From assembly GCA_916610825.1 (NCBI GenBank), contig OU744447.1, positions 20,243,563 through 20,307,562 of the forward strand: a DNA stretch of 64,000 nt, in the 5' to 3' direction. Shown piece by piece: positions 47,901 through 58,700 of this stretch. This stretch comes from Haliclystus octoradiatus (Eukaryota > Cnidaria > Staurozoa > Stauromedusae > Haliclystidae). The notes beneath the pieces are model-generated. The model was not told where the DNA came from. It ran no database searches and saw only the letters and a list, made by a program, of their open reading frames with translations. Both the position numbers and the translations under genes were made by a program. Within the stretch, counting starts at the first letter, position 1. Every line of letters starts with the position of its first letter.

Positions 47901-49755
47901 TGTTACCTTTATAGGCATAAAATTTTATTCAAAAATACTTTACTGATATCTAATTATATTATTATGAAATTTTGGGGTGTTTTCCCTAATTGACTTTGTT
48001 TATTAAGTTAAAGGGGCATCGAGCACCCATTTCCCAATATTTTTGAACTCAAATTTTGAACTTATGATTTTCTTACTCACTAGAACAGCAAAATCGAGAA
48101 TGCAATTCAACTTTCAAACTTTTATTTTTATGGACCAGTCTATTATATAAGTAGCCTGCGTATAGACAGAATTTATCTTCGTATGGTCCGTCTGCGCAGC
48201 GCATGGCAGTATGCGCATTACTGCCAAATTTAGCGTGCTGATTATTCTTTCCATTGCCACATTTTGGTAGTAAGTTGTGATTCGCTAATAAAAATATATT
48301 AACAATTGGCAAATAATTTAAAATAATGGAAATTGAGTAATAACAGGAAACCGCACTACGTAAAGTTTTATTTATTATTAATTCAGTACAAACAATCGGT
48401 GCCAATACGTACCAGACTGACTATACGAAGGAAAAGTCTGTATCCAAGCAGGCTACTATATACGCTCTAGTGGATGATTATTCTGAACACGCTATCTGTC
48501 ACTTCCGTTGTTTAGGTTTAGAAAAGAATCCTTTACAGCAGGTCATACAATATCAACCTCCATCTGAAAACGAAAACAATCGCCTTCTTCCCGAGGCTGA
48601 GAACACATTAGAAAATGTAATGCATAGACTCGCTGACAGAGTGCGTTTGCGAAGAATACAGGTATGCCGATTCAAAGGGAATGCCGCTACGACTTTAAGC
48701 TAAGAAAGGCTTAGCTGTTTTAAAATTCTTGACTTCATCCAACATGTTCGAACTTAAGAGGATGTTGTAATAAATATATCATTTACATTGTCGCTACATG
48801 GTTTATGTTATTTTGGAGGCAATATTTTAGCCTCTAGCGACCGCCTATCAATACTGCCCTTTGAATGTATATGGAAAATTCCTGCATTGTGATAAAAAGA
48901 ACCAATGGCGCTGTTTTTATTTCCCCTTAGTTTCATTGTATATTTGTATATAAGGGTAAAATGATTGAGAGTGTTGTGTTATTACACATAAGAAAACAGT
49001 AAAAATCAAAGACAACAAGTCATAATATGGTACTTTACTAAAACATTACTACTTGAGTCAGTGCTCAAAACATAACTGCTATAAAATGAACCACGCGCTT
49101 ATAAAGTAAGGCGTTGGCTAAACGTCAAAGCGAGGATATATCGTCGCTACAAGAGCATACAAAGTAACAGCCCCTCTCGTAAAAATTTCAAACGGATTCA
49201 AATGTAATTAATAAGTCAAGGGATATAGACAAGGATAAAGGGAAGTTGATATTGAATTACTGTAGCTAAGCTATAATACGCTTTAGCAGAATACTGTGTC
49301 GCAACTCTCATTCGCAAAGATTCTGCTTGAAGAACAATCTTTTTGCGTATTAAATACTACATTACCTTAATAAATTTTGTAATTAATTAGCTTAGCCCAA
49401 GGATAACTGTATTGTCTCCTGTTATTTCGTTTCATTTTCATCGGGTGTCATTTTGATAAAATAAAGTTAATGAAATGTTATCATCCTTTTCACTTTGTGC
49501 AAAATTTGTATTTCATCTTTATAGGTTTTCCCATTATTTGAAGATTACGACCGTGTTCATAATGGTACAGTATCACGGTCACAGTTCCATCGTGTTCTGA
49601 GTGAATTGGAAATTGGCAGCATGGTGAGCAAAAGAGAATTTGAAGTATTATATCAGAAATTTGATGTTTTGATTGGTGGCAAACATGATTTTAACTACAA
49701 GGCATTTTGTGACGTAATTAATGACTTTGCAAACTTTGAGTATGGTAAACCATAA
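20936..49755 (+). CDS. Multi-unit EF-hand-like protein, about 934 aa, 21 exons
   Basis: Exons: 20936-20977, 21091-21217, 21969-22115, 22682-22742, 23386-23545, 23803-24009, 24952-25080, 25199-25334, 26251-26324, 35673-35792, 35908-35997, 36208-36283, 37158-37209, 43492-43591, 44346-44541, 44796-45000, 45357-45576, 46200-46405, 47614-47693, 48516-48661, 49525-49755. All junctions are GT-AG and the phase carries through 2805 nt to TAA at 49753-49755. The protein is about eight units of roughly 100 residues, each with R(T/V)xEFxxDFDxLRxGxIT followed by an L...E...L...Y...V.Y..F partner. The loops (e.g. DFDRLRSGHIT) carry two extra residues compared with a canonical DxDxDG loop, so many may not bind calcium. 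The layout recalls EFCAB6-type and ciliary EF-hand proteins, but I cannot name it. The last exon could instead splice at GTAAAC 49745; the start could be the upstream in-frame ATG near 20840. Confidence 0.85.
24230..24454. mobile_element. Hairpin MITE flanked by TA
   Basis: GCCATTTCTAAGAGAATA at 24230 is inverted at the right end (24454), with TA on both sides. Almost the whole 225 bp folds on itself around ATTTTAGCATGC. TA duplication suggests a Tc1/mariner-mobilised MITE. It lies between exons 6 and 7 of the EF-hand gene. Confidence 0.75.
25717..26098 (+). mobile_element. tRNA-derived SINE, second family
   Basis: The head GGGAGAATTAGCTCAGATGA with AGAGC (A box) and GTGGTTCAAATCCCCG (B box, about 25790-25804) looks like a tRNA. 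An unrelated body of about 280 bp follows, ending near TACGGGTGCCTTCGGTAGGG. The anticodon part is distorted by a duplication (GATCGGATCATATCTGATCGG), so it is not a working tRNA gene. It is intronic in the EF-hand gene. The 3' limit is uncertain. Confidence 0.6.
26609..28052 (+). pseudogene. Gypsy 1 gag and protease region, frameshifted
   Basis: The gag frame starts at ATG 26609 and reads 286 residues to 27469, where its last residues (TRTMRRRLRNI) fall out of frame. The continuation is in another frame, with cysteine-rich knuckles (CHGCHGNC, CPHCGINNHLGDVC) and a retropepsin-type CLPDTGAEATCM active site. It is then cut at 27969 by a TTAA element. Coding resumes in a compatible frame at 28940. 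Confidence 0.8.
27969..28939. mobile_element. TTAA-site MITE nested in gypsy 1
   Basis: TTTAAAGGGTCAAACCAGACC at 27969 and its near reverse complement ending TTTAAA at 28934-28939. Removing it and one TTAA copy restores the codon phase of the interrupted gypsy frame exactly. TTAA targets are used by piggyBac- and Kolobok-type transposases; the superfamily cannot be decided, as no protein is encoded. Confidence 0.8.
28940..30841 (+). pseudogene. Gypsy 1 RT, RNase H and integrase N-part, degraded
   Basis: Reading resumes at 28940 and runs to about 29375, where a deletion removes part of the RT palm and shifts frame. From 29362 another frame carries DAKSGYWQIPL, KVVDDILLHD (RT active-site region) and a RNase H domain (HTDASRLQGLGYALLQ) to the stop at 30367-30369. 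Beyond the stop the frame continues through the integrase zinc-binding part to CTSC, where the 3.7-kb element is inserted. Confidence 0.82.
30844..34524. mobile_element. 3.7-kb non-autonomous TIR element nested in gypsy 1 integrase
   Basis: TAGTCCAGTCAATCTA at 30844 is inverted at 34524, inside imperfect TIRs of about 130 bp that end near GTGGCGGAA. CAG flanks at 30841-30843 and 34525-34527. Removing the element and one CAG rejoins the gypsy integrase in frame, which confirms the boundaries. It has no transposase; its centre is a minisatellite. The 3-bp duplication does not fix the superfamily. Confidence 0.8.
31395..32825. repeat. Minisatellite, about ten copies of a roughly 145-bp unit
   Basis: GTCCAAGAGTCCAATA-type motifs recur near 31436, 31574, 31719, 31864, 32015, 32158, 32306, 32450, 32598 and 32799. 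Each is followed by AACAGGAACATTTCTGACATC and ATATCTAGGTT variants. Spacing varies from about 138 to 150 bp with a longer last unit. It forms the core of the nested element at 30844-34524. Confidence 0.88.
34525..35451 (+). pseudogene. Gypsy 1 integrase core and C-terminal part
   Basis: After the nested element, the integrase continues with YLPSNTKEP, SADYFELHGRHFLVYAD, LRTDGGPQFISNEF and PQSNGHAEANVK, the D, D and E regions of the catalytic core. A C-terminal domain follows, ending at 35451. No envelope frame follows. This stretch itself is uninterrupted. Confidence 0.88.
37886..39085 (+). CDS. Gypsy 2 Gag, 399 aa, ends at a TAG before the zinc knuckle
   Basis: ATG 37886 opens a Gag-like protein with a helical capsid-type middle (about residues 195-370). 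TAG at 39083-39085 stops it, but the same frame continues at once with CFHCGKNGHFKNEC, a perfect C-x2-C-x4-H-x4-C zinc knuckle, and then protease. So the stop either marks a readthrough arrangement or is a simple nonsense mutation. Confidence 0.8.
   Translation: MSANHRRLLGPVAERLRVRLENGRKLLFDCSMVSIAGIEVKLRCLVNKIKSDKERLTRSLKEWESFAAQSDENEVELFSTWYTGERNLLGLDLELDDIIIDLLERIETLKNGVRGETIIGVCNPPLSSTVIHPTNPFSANNNTNPFSVAVMNDTSKCPENDNQIVDMDISTLSGSSVNSKSTTSIGHVSAIKIRKFVKELPDNIDVICFDRWVRDLHVVIIDLNLSVDKVKGQVGTLLGTQSRRVWDGLPKEGTGVNSVPRGDLFETIFTSIRKSMFPQKSHSAFYKELLHLKQKRTQTIGQYRMCITHLVEEMLTNDTRESKDSIIYHQMMEGILPELKDLMENKHSLEHNCLEEFLMYLSTEESVYLSRLGDNKVHSDGATSGVNGDKRSQQRIGDL
39086..41686 (+). pseudogene. Gypsy 2 Pol: protease, RT and RNase H
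   Basis: In frame with Gag: zinc knuckle, ALLDTGCGPTIIS (protease), RT with CVDYRKLND, TLDLFAGYWQI and YLDDILIYS, then RNase H. TAA at 41180-41182 interrupts before RNase H, and the same frame resumes with VHTDASASGFGAVLSQ and ends at 41686. The catalytic motifs seen are intact; only the stops disable it. Confidence 0.87.
41687..42919 (+). pseudogene. Gypsy 2 integrase, frameshifted
   Basis: A linker frame runs to about 41870 and shifts near HGG. From 41900 the integrase continues to 42919 with CKGCYPCALAK (zinc part), VSIDLTEFKQ, LTSDRGSEFCNEL and YHPQANLVERVNRK (D, D, E) and a C-terminal domain. One residue appears to be missing before the E motif. Confidence 0.85.
46913..47206 (-). pseudogene. 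Penelope-like element relic (GIY-YIG endonuclease end)
   Basis: A 97-codon frame contains SVVYLFKCDLCSKSYV, then HLHQRMDEKK and GNHLIKHG, the pattern of the GIY-YIG endonuclease at the end of Penelope-like retroelements. Usual glycines are changed (SYVD for GYVG). No RT is attached. It lies in the intron between exons 18 and 19 of the EF-hand gene, antisense to it. Confidence 0.72.
48145..48462. mobile_element. MITE with about 50-bp inverted ends
   Basis: AGTAGCCTGC near 48150 is inverted at 48458, with matching TTCGTATRGTC segments further in, and TATATA-like flanks. It is intronic, ending about 50 bp before exon 20 of the EF-hand gene, so it could disturb that acceptor. The open frame inside is not a gene. 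Confidence 0.68.
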
Positions 49756-50531
49756 CAATTTTGTTACAAATATTATATCATCTTGAGCAAAGCATAGCAT
49801 AACATATCGTATATTATCATCAAGTATTTATCTCTTAAATGTTAATGAATAATGAAATTTCGCAATTATTATCTTAGTTCTATTATGCCTGGTTTTTTAA
49901 GACAAAATCAATAATTTTTGATGAAGGTCCGTAACCAAACTTATATGCAGAAGAATTATAGTACAGTATGTGATTCAAGTAGGGACAAATGAAGCATTCG
50001 ATTGTGTCCGAGTCAGTGAGCACGCGCGTACACTCTGTTTAGACGATTTTTTCATGTTTTAGACTTTTTTTAAATTCCAGGACTTCCATTTTGCATGTTC
50101 TCAGAATTTAAAACCATTGTTTAATTATTTTTGCTATTTAGTAATCCGAAAGATGTCTCATCCAAGGTCCAGTACTGGACATACACTCAAGCTAGTGTAA
50201 CAGATTTGCCATCTCTTCAGGGCTTGGAGAACGTTTGTCATTTAATGTCAATGGCCCTATTTCTGTATGATGCTTCTTTTTGTGATTTGCATATACAAAG
50301 AATGTCTTGACATTCTTCTTGACTTGTCTTGCAACCTTAATTATAGATTATAAATATTCTTTTCGAATATATGTTCTGGCACGTAAGAGTTTCTTGTTGA
50401 ATTTTCACAGTTTACGAAATAGTTTTTTCCTTTGATATGGAATGAAGATTTCTTGTGTCTGCTTTACTGTCCTCTATGGAACACCATTTTTTCAAGTGAA
50501 AGAACAATTAATTTTTTTATATATAGATATC
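49756..50531. other. Downstream of the EF-hand gene
   Basis: This should include its 3' untranslated region. Acceptor-like sites near 50090 and 50140 would allow a short extra exon if the weak donor at 49745 were used, but every such frame stops within about 25 codons. No other gene seen. Confidence 0.4.
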
Positions 50532-51928
50532 TGTAGAAATCATCTATTTAGCTGCGAAAAAGCGACTTTTTAGCTGCGAAGTTATTCCATGCCAAAGCAA
50601 ATTCAATAGAATTATCCAGCGCTTTATTCCTAGGGGACTGCTATCAACAATGAGAAACATAAAATCGACAAGTAACTCCGAAATGGCTTATTGTCACAAC
50701 ATAATGAGACTGTTGACTATGCTTACATTATAAAATGTTCTTTACTCATACACAAATACAGCTGAAGTTGAACTATCAGTGCTACATCGCGGGGAGAACA
50801 AAAATAACAATTATAGTATACAATATTAAAGAAAAATATTCTTCAATTGGGAATCGCTATATTGAATTAATACTAATGATATGATATTATGCAGCCGGGA
50901 CATGATTTGGTAAGCAACTAGAGCTAGTCTTACCTATATATACCAATTTACTTTAGTAAACTATATATTAGATATTTCTCCATCGCCCCGTATAGTGCTC
51001 TAGTCAGAAAGATGAATAAATTCTATCTAAAATCGATGGATTTCTGCAATAAAGTATCTGTATACGATGTATATATATTTTTCTTCATGCACAATATTCC
51101 AGGTTGCCTTCTTGAAGTAAAATGTTGCCATGTCAGGAAGATATCAGTTGAGTTTTTTGTATTAAATAGTTTGTAAAAATTGATATGAGGCTATGGTCAT
51201 TATAGCCAGGTATTTATATAGTATTTTCTTTGAGAATGACACTGGTAGGGATTGCTCAAAAGAGATTTAGCAACTTTTTAACGCACCCTTAACTGATTGA
51301 TGTCCTTCATGAGTGGGACCATGGTTGGGTTTCATTCCAAGCTTGAATATGAGTGTGATATCCATCAACAGTTGACTATTGAAGCAATCTTAATGGAAAG
51401 TTTAAGTCTCGTATACAGATACTTTATTGCAGAAGTCATCCATTTTAGATAGAATTTATTCATCTTTCTAACTAGAGCACTATACGGGGCGGTAGAGAAG
51501 TATCTTTACTAAAGTAAATCGGTATAGGTAAGACTAGCTCTAGTTACTTACCAAATCATGTCCCGGCTGCATAATATCATATATCAGTATTAATTCAATA
51601 CAACGATTCCCAATTGAAGAATATTTTTCTTTAATATTGTATACTATAATTGTTATTTTTGTTCTCCCCGCGATGTAGCACTGATAGTTCAACTTCAGCT
51701 GTATTTGTGTATGAGTAAAGAACATTTTATAATGTAAGCATAGTCAACAGTCTCATTATGTTGTGACAATAAGCCATTTCGGAGTTACTTGTCGATTTTA
51801 TGTTTCTCATTGTTGATAGCAGTCCCCTAGGAATAAAGCGCTGGATAATTCTATTGAATTTGCTTTGGCATGGAATAACTTCGCAGCTGAAAAGTCGCTT
51901 TTTCGCAGCTAAATAGATGATTTCTACA
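50532..51928. mobile_element. Foldback element, arms about 530 bp
   Basis: 50532-51067 and 51409-51928 are near-perfect reverse complements, separated by a 341-bp unrelated spacer. Markers are TAGCTGCGAAAAAGCGAC on the left and its complement at 51883-51909. The same protein-like frames appear on opposite strands of the two arms as a consequence. No target duplication was found. Beyond the right arm, three degenerate units with CAGCTAAATAGA and TGTCTAATAGAC extend to about 52100. Confidence 0.82.
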
Positions 51929-52100
51929 TGCAATTGTCTAATAGACGCATCTTTGAAAAATCGTAGCTTTTGTGTCAATTGCAGACACAGCTATAAATAG
52001 ACCATTTCCACAGCTAATTGTCTAATAGACACATCTTTTAAAGATCTCAACTTAAAATTCTTTTCACCTAAGCTAAATAGATCATTTCCGCAGCTAAAAA

Positions 52101-53040
52101 GTAATGTATTCGCATAATTCCCCCAAAAATGCAAATGAATACACTAGTACATCTATTCTCTTCTCGCCACCTTGATTGATTACACTGGTAATAATCTTTC
52201 AATCCTTCGCCCATAAGTTTAGAATAAGATTTTGACAATCCCCTTTTGCTGCGTTGTTGCTGTATATCGAGTGCAAGATCGTCATTATCTTCAGAAGAAG
52301 TGTAGGCTTGCATCAAGAAAGCCATGTCGAATCTGAATACGTATAAAGGAAAAATTAACCTTTTATGACAACAATGTAACAAAATTGTGTACTGGATGAA
52401 TAATGAGTCTTCAATTGAGCGAGACATTGTCGTGCCTGGAGATGATCAAAATACAAACCAATTCGTTGTTATGAGGCAATTTTTGACGCTCAAATTGATT
52501 GATATGATATAAATATACTTATATATTCTAAAATATAAAATGAGAGTTAAAAATGAAACATTTAGATTTCCGCCTCTCGATTTTTGACTCTCATTTTTGA
52601 CTCTCATTTTATATAAATGCTCTGATTAATTTCATTGAGCACTATTCCAAGACCTGGTGTGGAATAATCCCACTATTAACATTATTATATTATTATTAGA
52701 TTCTAAAATATCAAGAAAGGCATTCTGCAATCTGATTGGTCGAAACAGCGCGCATGAAATCCTAGGGCTTCCAAAACATGGCTCCAAAAACCAACAAAAA
52801 GTCTGATCTGTGATAAAAATGCTGAAGTTATATACCTTCTACGCTTATCCAATCACTATGATCCAATAAATATTTTAATGATGACAACGATTTACAACAC
52901 GTTATTTTGCTCAAGATGTTTATTTTTATGAAAAGCGTGATAAATGAGTTATTCGTCGTGCACAATGCTGTATATTTTAATTTGCATATGGGATAATAAT
53001 GTGTTACATTGTGTATGTTGTGTGTAGGGCTTTTTATAGT
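52101..53040. other. Intergenic, no gene recognised
   Basis: The longest frame (52068-52427, minus) has no motif I know. A small hairpin with AAAATGAGAGT / ACTCTCATTTT lies near 52535-52612. AT-rich and otherwise featureless. Confidence 0.35.
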
Positions 53041-53231
53041 AAAGGGTTACTGCACGGCAGCCGTGTTTGGGTTCTCTTATACCAACGCGCAAGATGTTCG
53101 GAGACACGAAAAGCATCAGAAAAACAAGAGCCCGTATAGGGCGAGTGTATTTCAGCTTTTGAGTGCCTCCCGACACCCCAAGTGTTGGTATCAGAGAACC
53201 CAAACACAAGGCTGCCGTGCAGTAACCCTTT
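53041..53231. mobile_element. 191-bp MITE
   Basis: AAAGGGTTACTGCACGGCAG is inverted at the right end (53231), with GTTTGGGTTCTC and GAGAACCCAAAC continuing the arms. A deleted copy with only the right arm remains at about 53928-53981. Confidence 0.8.
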
Positions 53232-54440
53232 TGTGAAACAAAATCTATTTTTACTATTTTTAGGCGAATTTAACATAAAAGATTTGACTGATTAGATCAA
53301 GTTTCTCCTATAAATCTTCACGTCTTCGTCATATTTTGCCTTTCTTCGAATCACAGATCCAGAGTTTTACTTTCGAAACACTTTCGATTCTTTCGAACGC
53401 TATGATTTTGATCTGTCTTGTTTCTCATTTCTGCTGTGTCGCAAGATTTGCCGGTTTTGCAGGGTTTTTTTTGTCTCGGAATAGCCACTCTAACCAAACA
53501 AATGACGCAAAGAAGAAGAATGCCTTGAATTATAATACTGTACTCTGATATATATATCAGTAACGATGTTAATAATGCAGTTTTTATTTGCAACTATTTA
53601 GAAATTTTGGATGTTTCTTCTCTCATGATGTCCAAGTTGTTTTGGCTTGCTTGATCCAAACACGGGAGTAAGCCAATCAAATCACTATATTGAACAGCAT
53701 TCGAAACTCTCGAGTTTTACAATGTTAAGTACTGAGACATCCAGTTATATTGTCAGTAGTAGTGATAGTTTTGAATAGATGGATAGTGTAGTACTATGGT
53801 ATGTATGTATGTATATGTATGTATGTATGTATGAACACAGAGAACAACTTTATAATCTGATGATGACTGAAGTAGAAAGTCAGAAATATCTGAATTTAAG
53901 CGATAAATCAGAAATAGCATTCATTATAAAGGGTTGGTATCAGAGAATCCAAACACAAGGCTACCGTGCAGTAACCCTTTTGTGAAATGAAACATATTTT
54001 TACTATTTTTAAACGAATTTGACTGATTAGCTCAGTTTTCTCCTATAAATTTTCACGTCTTTGTCATATTTTGCCTTTCTTCGAATCACATTATCAGAGG
54101 TATACTTTCGAACCACTTTCTATTCTTTCGAACTTTATGATTTTGATCTGTCTCGTTTCTCATTTCTGCTGGTTTGACAAACTTTTGCCGGTTTTTAGTG
54201 CTTTTTTGCTTAATAGCCACTATAACCAAACAAAATGACTCAAAGGAGAAGGAATGCCTCGAATTATAATATTCTTAAATATATATCGTAAACGATGTTA
54301 TCATCATTAAAATTTTTATTTACAATTATCTAGAAATTTGTGGTGTTTCTATCTTCATGATTTCCTAGTTGTTTAGGCTTGAGTGATCCAAATACGGAAG
54401 TTAGCCAATCAAATCATTAGAGCATGATCATTCAAAAATC
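53232..54440. repeat. Direct duplication of a roughly 480-bp segment
   Basis: 53232-53720 and 53982-54440 are diverged direct copies (shared CATATTTTGCCTTTCTTCGA, GATTTTGATCTGTCT, AGCCAATCAAATCA). Each follows the right end of the same MITE, so MITE and flank were duplicated together. A GTAT microsatellite lies between them near 53798-53833. Confidence 0.78.
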
Positions 54441-54580
54441 TATCGAGTATTACAAATCGTATTGCAAAGCATCTATTAGATGCTGGATGCTTGAAAGTTT
54501 ATTTAGTAAAGAACTTACACCTTTACTTAAATGATTTACATCTTATTGATTTGTGTGCACTCGACAAGTGAGAGACTGAG

Positions 54581-54833
54581 TGTAATATCTGAATTGGCTA
54601 AACCTGGTAATAGTTGAAACTCATTTGAATTTGAAAATACCAGCACATAAGAATAAAACTCGATAAATGACAAAGAGCAATTTTCTCTGAACGTGCATTA
54701 TACAGTACAGTACAGTGTGCAGTGCAGAGAAAATTGCTCTTTGTCATTTATCGAGTTTTATTCTTATGTGCTGGTAATTTCAAATTCAAATGAGTTTCAA
54801 CTATTACAAGGTTTAGCAAATTCAGATATTACA
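54581..54833. repeat. Palindrome replacing the 5' LTR of the BEL element
   Basis: 253 bp that fold as TGTAATATCTGAATT ... AATTCAGATATTACA around a loop with ACAGTACAGTACAGTG. The left arm also includes about 42 bp (matching 61077-61118) that the right arm lacks. Confidence 0.85.
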
Positions 54834-54909
54834 GTTTTTCTTGAGTTTCATCAATTTGGTTTGAAGTAGTTCGTGTTATTGCCGTTGATGGATATTGGCT
54901 CACGGCACG

Positions 54910-55680
54910 ATGCCAACTCTGCAAAGTCAATCGTCGGATGCTAGTCCAAGAACACAAGATGACGTAGCCAGAGTTATAGATGAATTAAAAGAAATATATA
55001 GCAACATTGATGCATGGGAACACAATAATACAGTCACAGAAGAAGACGTAAAAGAACAACAAATAAAGTTTGATACCTTACGGAAACGGTATGTCAATTA
55101 TAATGATTCTTTCTTAGAGGAAATACCCGCTGATTTATTAGAACAGGTCACAGCAGCGCACACGAATCAGTGCGTATACAAGTCACGTTACGATGATATT
55201 ATTTTAGAAACTTTATCGCAATTTAATACGAACACTTCGGATAAAAATAATTTAAACGCTAGCGATGGTAATGTCTCTCGTGTCAGTTGCTCGAGTAGAT
55301 CAAGTGTATATTCTATTAAGTCGAGAATAAGAAAGGCGAAGCAATGTAAGGCAGAAGCCGAAATAGAACTGAAAATGGCCATATTAAAGGCAGATTTAGA
55401 GGCAGCAAAAAAAATTGGCCGCGCTGACGATGAAATAGATAATAGTAATATGGAAATTATTACGTTACAAGAACAAGGATTAATGGACGATAATATAGAA
55501 CTGATAAACAATGCTACTATTAACAGCGATCGTAATAATGATAATGTTATGTTAACTAATAAGACATCCGATCGTATTGTTTTAAATGACGAACCAAATG
55601 TAAATAAAATCGGTAAATCTAATAATGAAATGATGTTGATATTAACAACCTTGACGGTCGATCACAGTCATCTTCATTAG
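54910..55680 (+). pseudogene. BEL Gag N-part
   Basis: From ATG 54910, Gag-like, acidic and coiled-coil prone, with SSRSSVYSIKSRIRKAKQ followed by a KAEAEIELKMAILKADLEAA helix typical of BEL Gag. The frame is lost about 55640 and stops at 55680. Its true continuation (LHELPKPELIEFDG) is in another frame up to about 55790. Confidence 0.75.
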
Positions 55681-55758
55681 AAAGTGAAGCAATGAAGGAA
55701 ACCATTAATGCCATGCAACGAATGAGTCTGCTGCATGAACTACCAAAACCTGAGTTAA

Positions 55759-58700
55759 TTGAATTTGATGGTTATTCATCGCTATATCCGCGATTCAAAA
55801 CTTGTGCTATGTAAACCGCTTGATGAAAATCAAAAATTCAATCGATTATTACAGTTTCTAAGTGGTGAGGCAAGACTTGCAGTAGAGGGATACGAGTCAA
55901 CTGGCCCTGGTAAATTACAATCCGCTATGGATAAATTGGAAAAAAGATTTGGGCAACCGTATGCAATTGCGAATACATGTATTAATAAATTAGTTTCAGG
56001 TCATACTCTTAAACCGAACGATAGTAAAGCATTTAGAGAACTGGCTGATAGTGCTAGAGTTACATATCAAATATTGAAAAATATGAACTGTTTATCAAAG
56101 GTAACTGACTCTCACATTAACCAATTGATGAATAGAACTCCAAAATATTTTCATACGAGATGGCGCCGTACTGCCAATAAGATCAAAAATAAACTATTGA
56201 AAGAACCTGAACTGTTAGATTTTATTATATTATTAGAAGAAGAAGCCGATAATATTAATGACCCTATTTACGGGATTACTAGTGTAAATGCGATCGTCGA
56301 TAAAGAGACTTGTGCCAATACCAAGGATCATAGTAATAGTAAAACGCACGTTTCTACTTTAGCAACAAGTACAAGTACAACAGAACAAAAATGTGTAGAT
56401 TGTAAAGGAAATCATCTGCTGAGAAATTGCGATAAGTTTAAACGGCGTAGTTATGAAGAAAAAATAGAAATCGTAAAAACGAGCCGATTGTGTTTTAAAT
56501 GTCAAAAGTGTGGCCACATAGCTAGAAAGTGTAATATACAAAATCCTTGTACTGTCGAGGGATGCACACGTTGGCATGCTACTATTTTACACCCTGAATC
56601 ATCTGCAAGTAGTAATGAAATTATTGAAGAGGTTGCTGTTAATGCGACAGACGCAAATGAAAATAAAATGAACTGTTCTGATTATTGTACTACTCAAGTA
56701 GTTCCTGTGACTGTGTATGGCAAGAATGATAAGCATATTTCAACTTATGCGTTGCTAGACAGTGGCTCCGATACATGTTTATGTAAACAAACAATTATTA
56801 ATGAATTAAACATTTCCGGTGTTAATACTAATCTGTCTGTAAAGACTGTGAGCCAGTCTAATGAAACAATAGAAGCAAAGAAATGTAACATAACAATTTC
56901 CGCTTATTCAGAATCAAAGGAAAACGGGATTAAGATTAATCCGATGTACGCTATAAAGGATTTGGACATTTCTATACGGCCATTAGCACCAAAGGTCACA
57001 TTAAATGAATGGCCTCAATTAAAACATGTTCTTTTCCCTGTTGTTGATTTTAATGAAGTCAGTATTATTATTGGAACTAACTACCCAGAAGCAATAGTGG
57101 CATCTGAAATAGTAAAGGGAAACCCTGGAGAACCTTGGGCTGTCAAGACAAAACTGGGATGGTCAGCAATAGGAAATTTGAATTTAGAAAATAAAGATGA
57201 TATGTATCAAATTGACTCTCAAGATAATATTACTACTCTGATGCTAAATGATAACCTCACAAGATTTTGGAAATTAGATAATGAAGGCATTGAACCTACC
57301 CATAGTCAAGATGTACGTATGTCTGTTGAAGACCGAAAGGCTCTGACTATTATGCAAGAAAGTGTCAAGCGTGATGGTGAACACATTTCTATTGCATTAC
57401 CTTGGCGTAATAAAGATACACTTTTGCCGAACAATTATTCTCTTGCTACAAATCGTTTGAATAGTCTACACAAGAGACTTTTGAAGGACAAATTACTTCA
57501 TTCAAAGTACAATGAAATAATGAATGATTATGTAACGCAAGGTTTTGCTGAAATTGTACCGAATGATGAATTGGAATCTGACAATGAATTGAAGAAAATC
57601 TGGTATTTGCCACATCACCCAGTATTTTCTGAGAGCAAACCTGGAAAGGTAAGGGTTGTGTTTGATGCTGCCGCAAAACATGATGGTGTATCTCTAAACA
57701 GTTGTTTGATGCAAGGTCCGGATTTAACAAATTCTCTTGTTGGTGTATTAACTAGGTTTAGATTGGGTGGAGTTTGTGTTTCGAGTGATGTCGAAAAAAT
57801 GTTTTTGCAGGTTCATGTAGACGGTGAGGATCGAGACGCATTGAGATATCTGTGGTGGCCTAATGGTGATTTGGATCAGGAGCCAGTGGTGTTTCGGATG
57901 AGGGTACATGTGTTTGGGTCTACCAGTTCACCTTCGTGTGCTGCGTTTGCATTACGCAAGACTACAGAGGACAATTTAGTTGGGGCATCTGATGCAGCTG
58001 TAGATGTGTTTAAAAATAATTTTTATGTGGATGATTGTTTGTTGGCTTGTGACGATGCTCAGCAGGCAGCGAAATTGACAAAAGAACTCCAGTCGTTGTT
58101 GATGTCTGGTGGGTTTCATCTTACGAAGTGGTTGTCAAATAATGAGTATGTATTGAAATCCATTCCTGAAAATGAGAGGAAAGTGGATTTTTTGGATTTG
58201 AACTTTGATCAACTGCCGGTGGAAAGGACTTTGGGTGTATTGCGGGATGTAAAAAGGGATTGCTTTCGTTTTAAAACTGCATTGAAGGAGAGGCCAGCAA
58301 CTAAAAGGGGTATTTTTTCAATGGTCAGCAGTTTGTATGACCCACTGGGGTTTGTGAGTCCGTACACGTTGAGGGCGAAATTGCTACTGCAAGATTTGTG
58401 GAGAAAGGGTGTGTCTTGGGATGAAGAAATAGGGGAACATCATCTGCAAGTTTGGAGAGATTGGTTGGACGAGTTGGAGTATTTGAAGGATTTGGAGATT
58501 CCGCGAAATGTGTTGGGAACTGCGGGGGTTACAATGAGTCAGCAGTTGCATATTTTTACGGATGCTTCTCAGTTAGGTTATGGTGCGGTGGCATATTTGC
58601 GAACGAAATCGGGTGTTGATAAGGCGAATGTGTCATTTTTAATGGGAAAGGGACGCATGGCGCCACTTAAAGAATGCACTATTCCAAGGCTGGAACTGCA

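Noticed and set aside
51540..51978. Two minus-strand proteins
   Set aside because: They mirror frames in the left arm of the foldback and have no known motif.
54581..54833. A separate palindromic MITE next to the BEL element
   Set aside because: The CTGAG duplication pairs its left edge with 61224, not with 54833, so it belongs to the BEL insertion.
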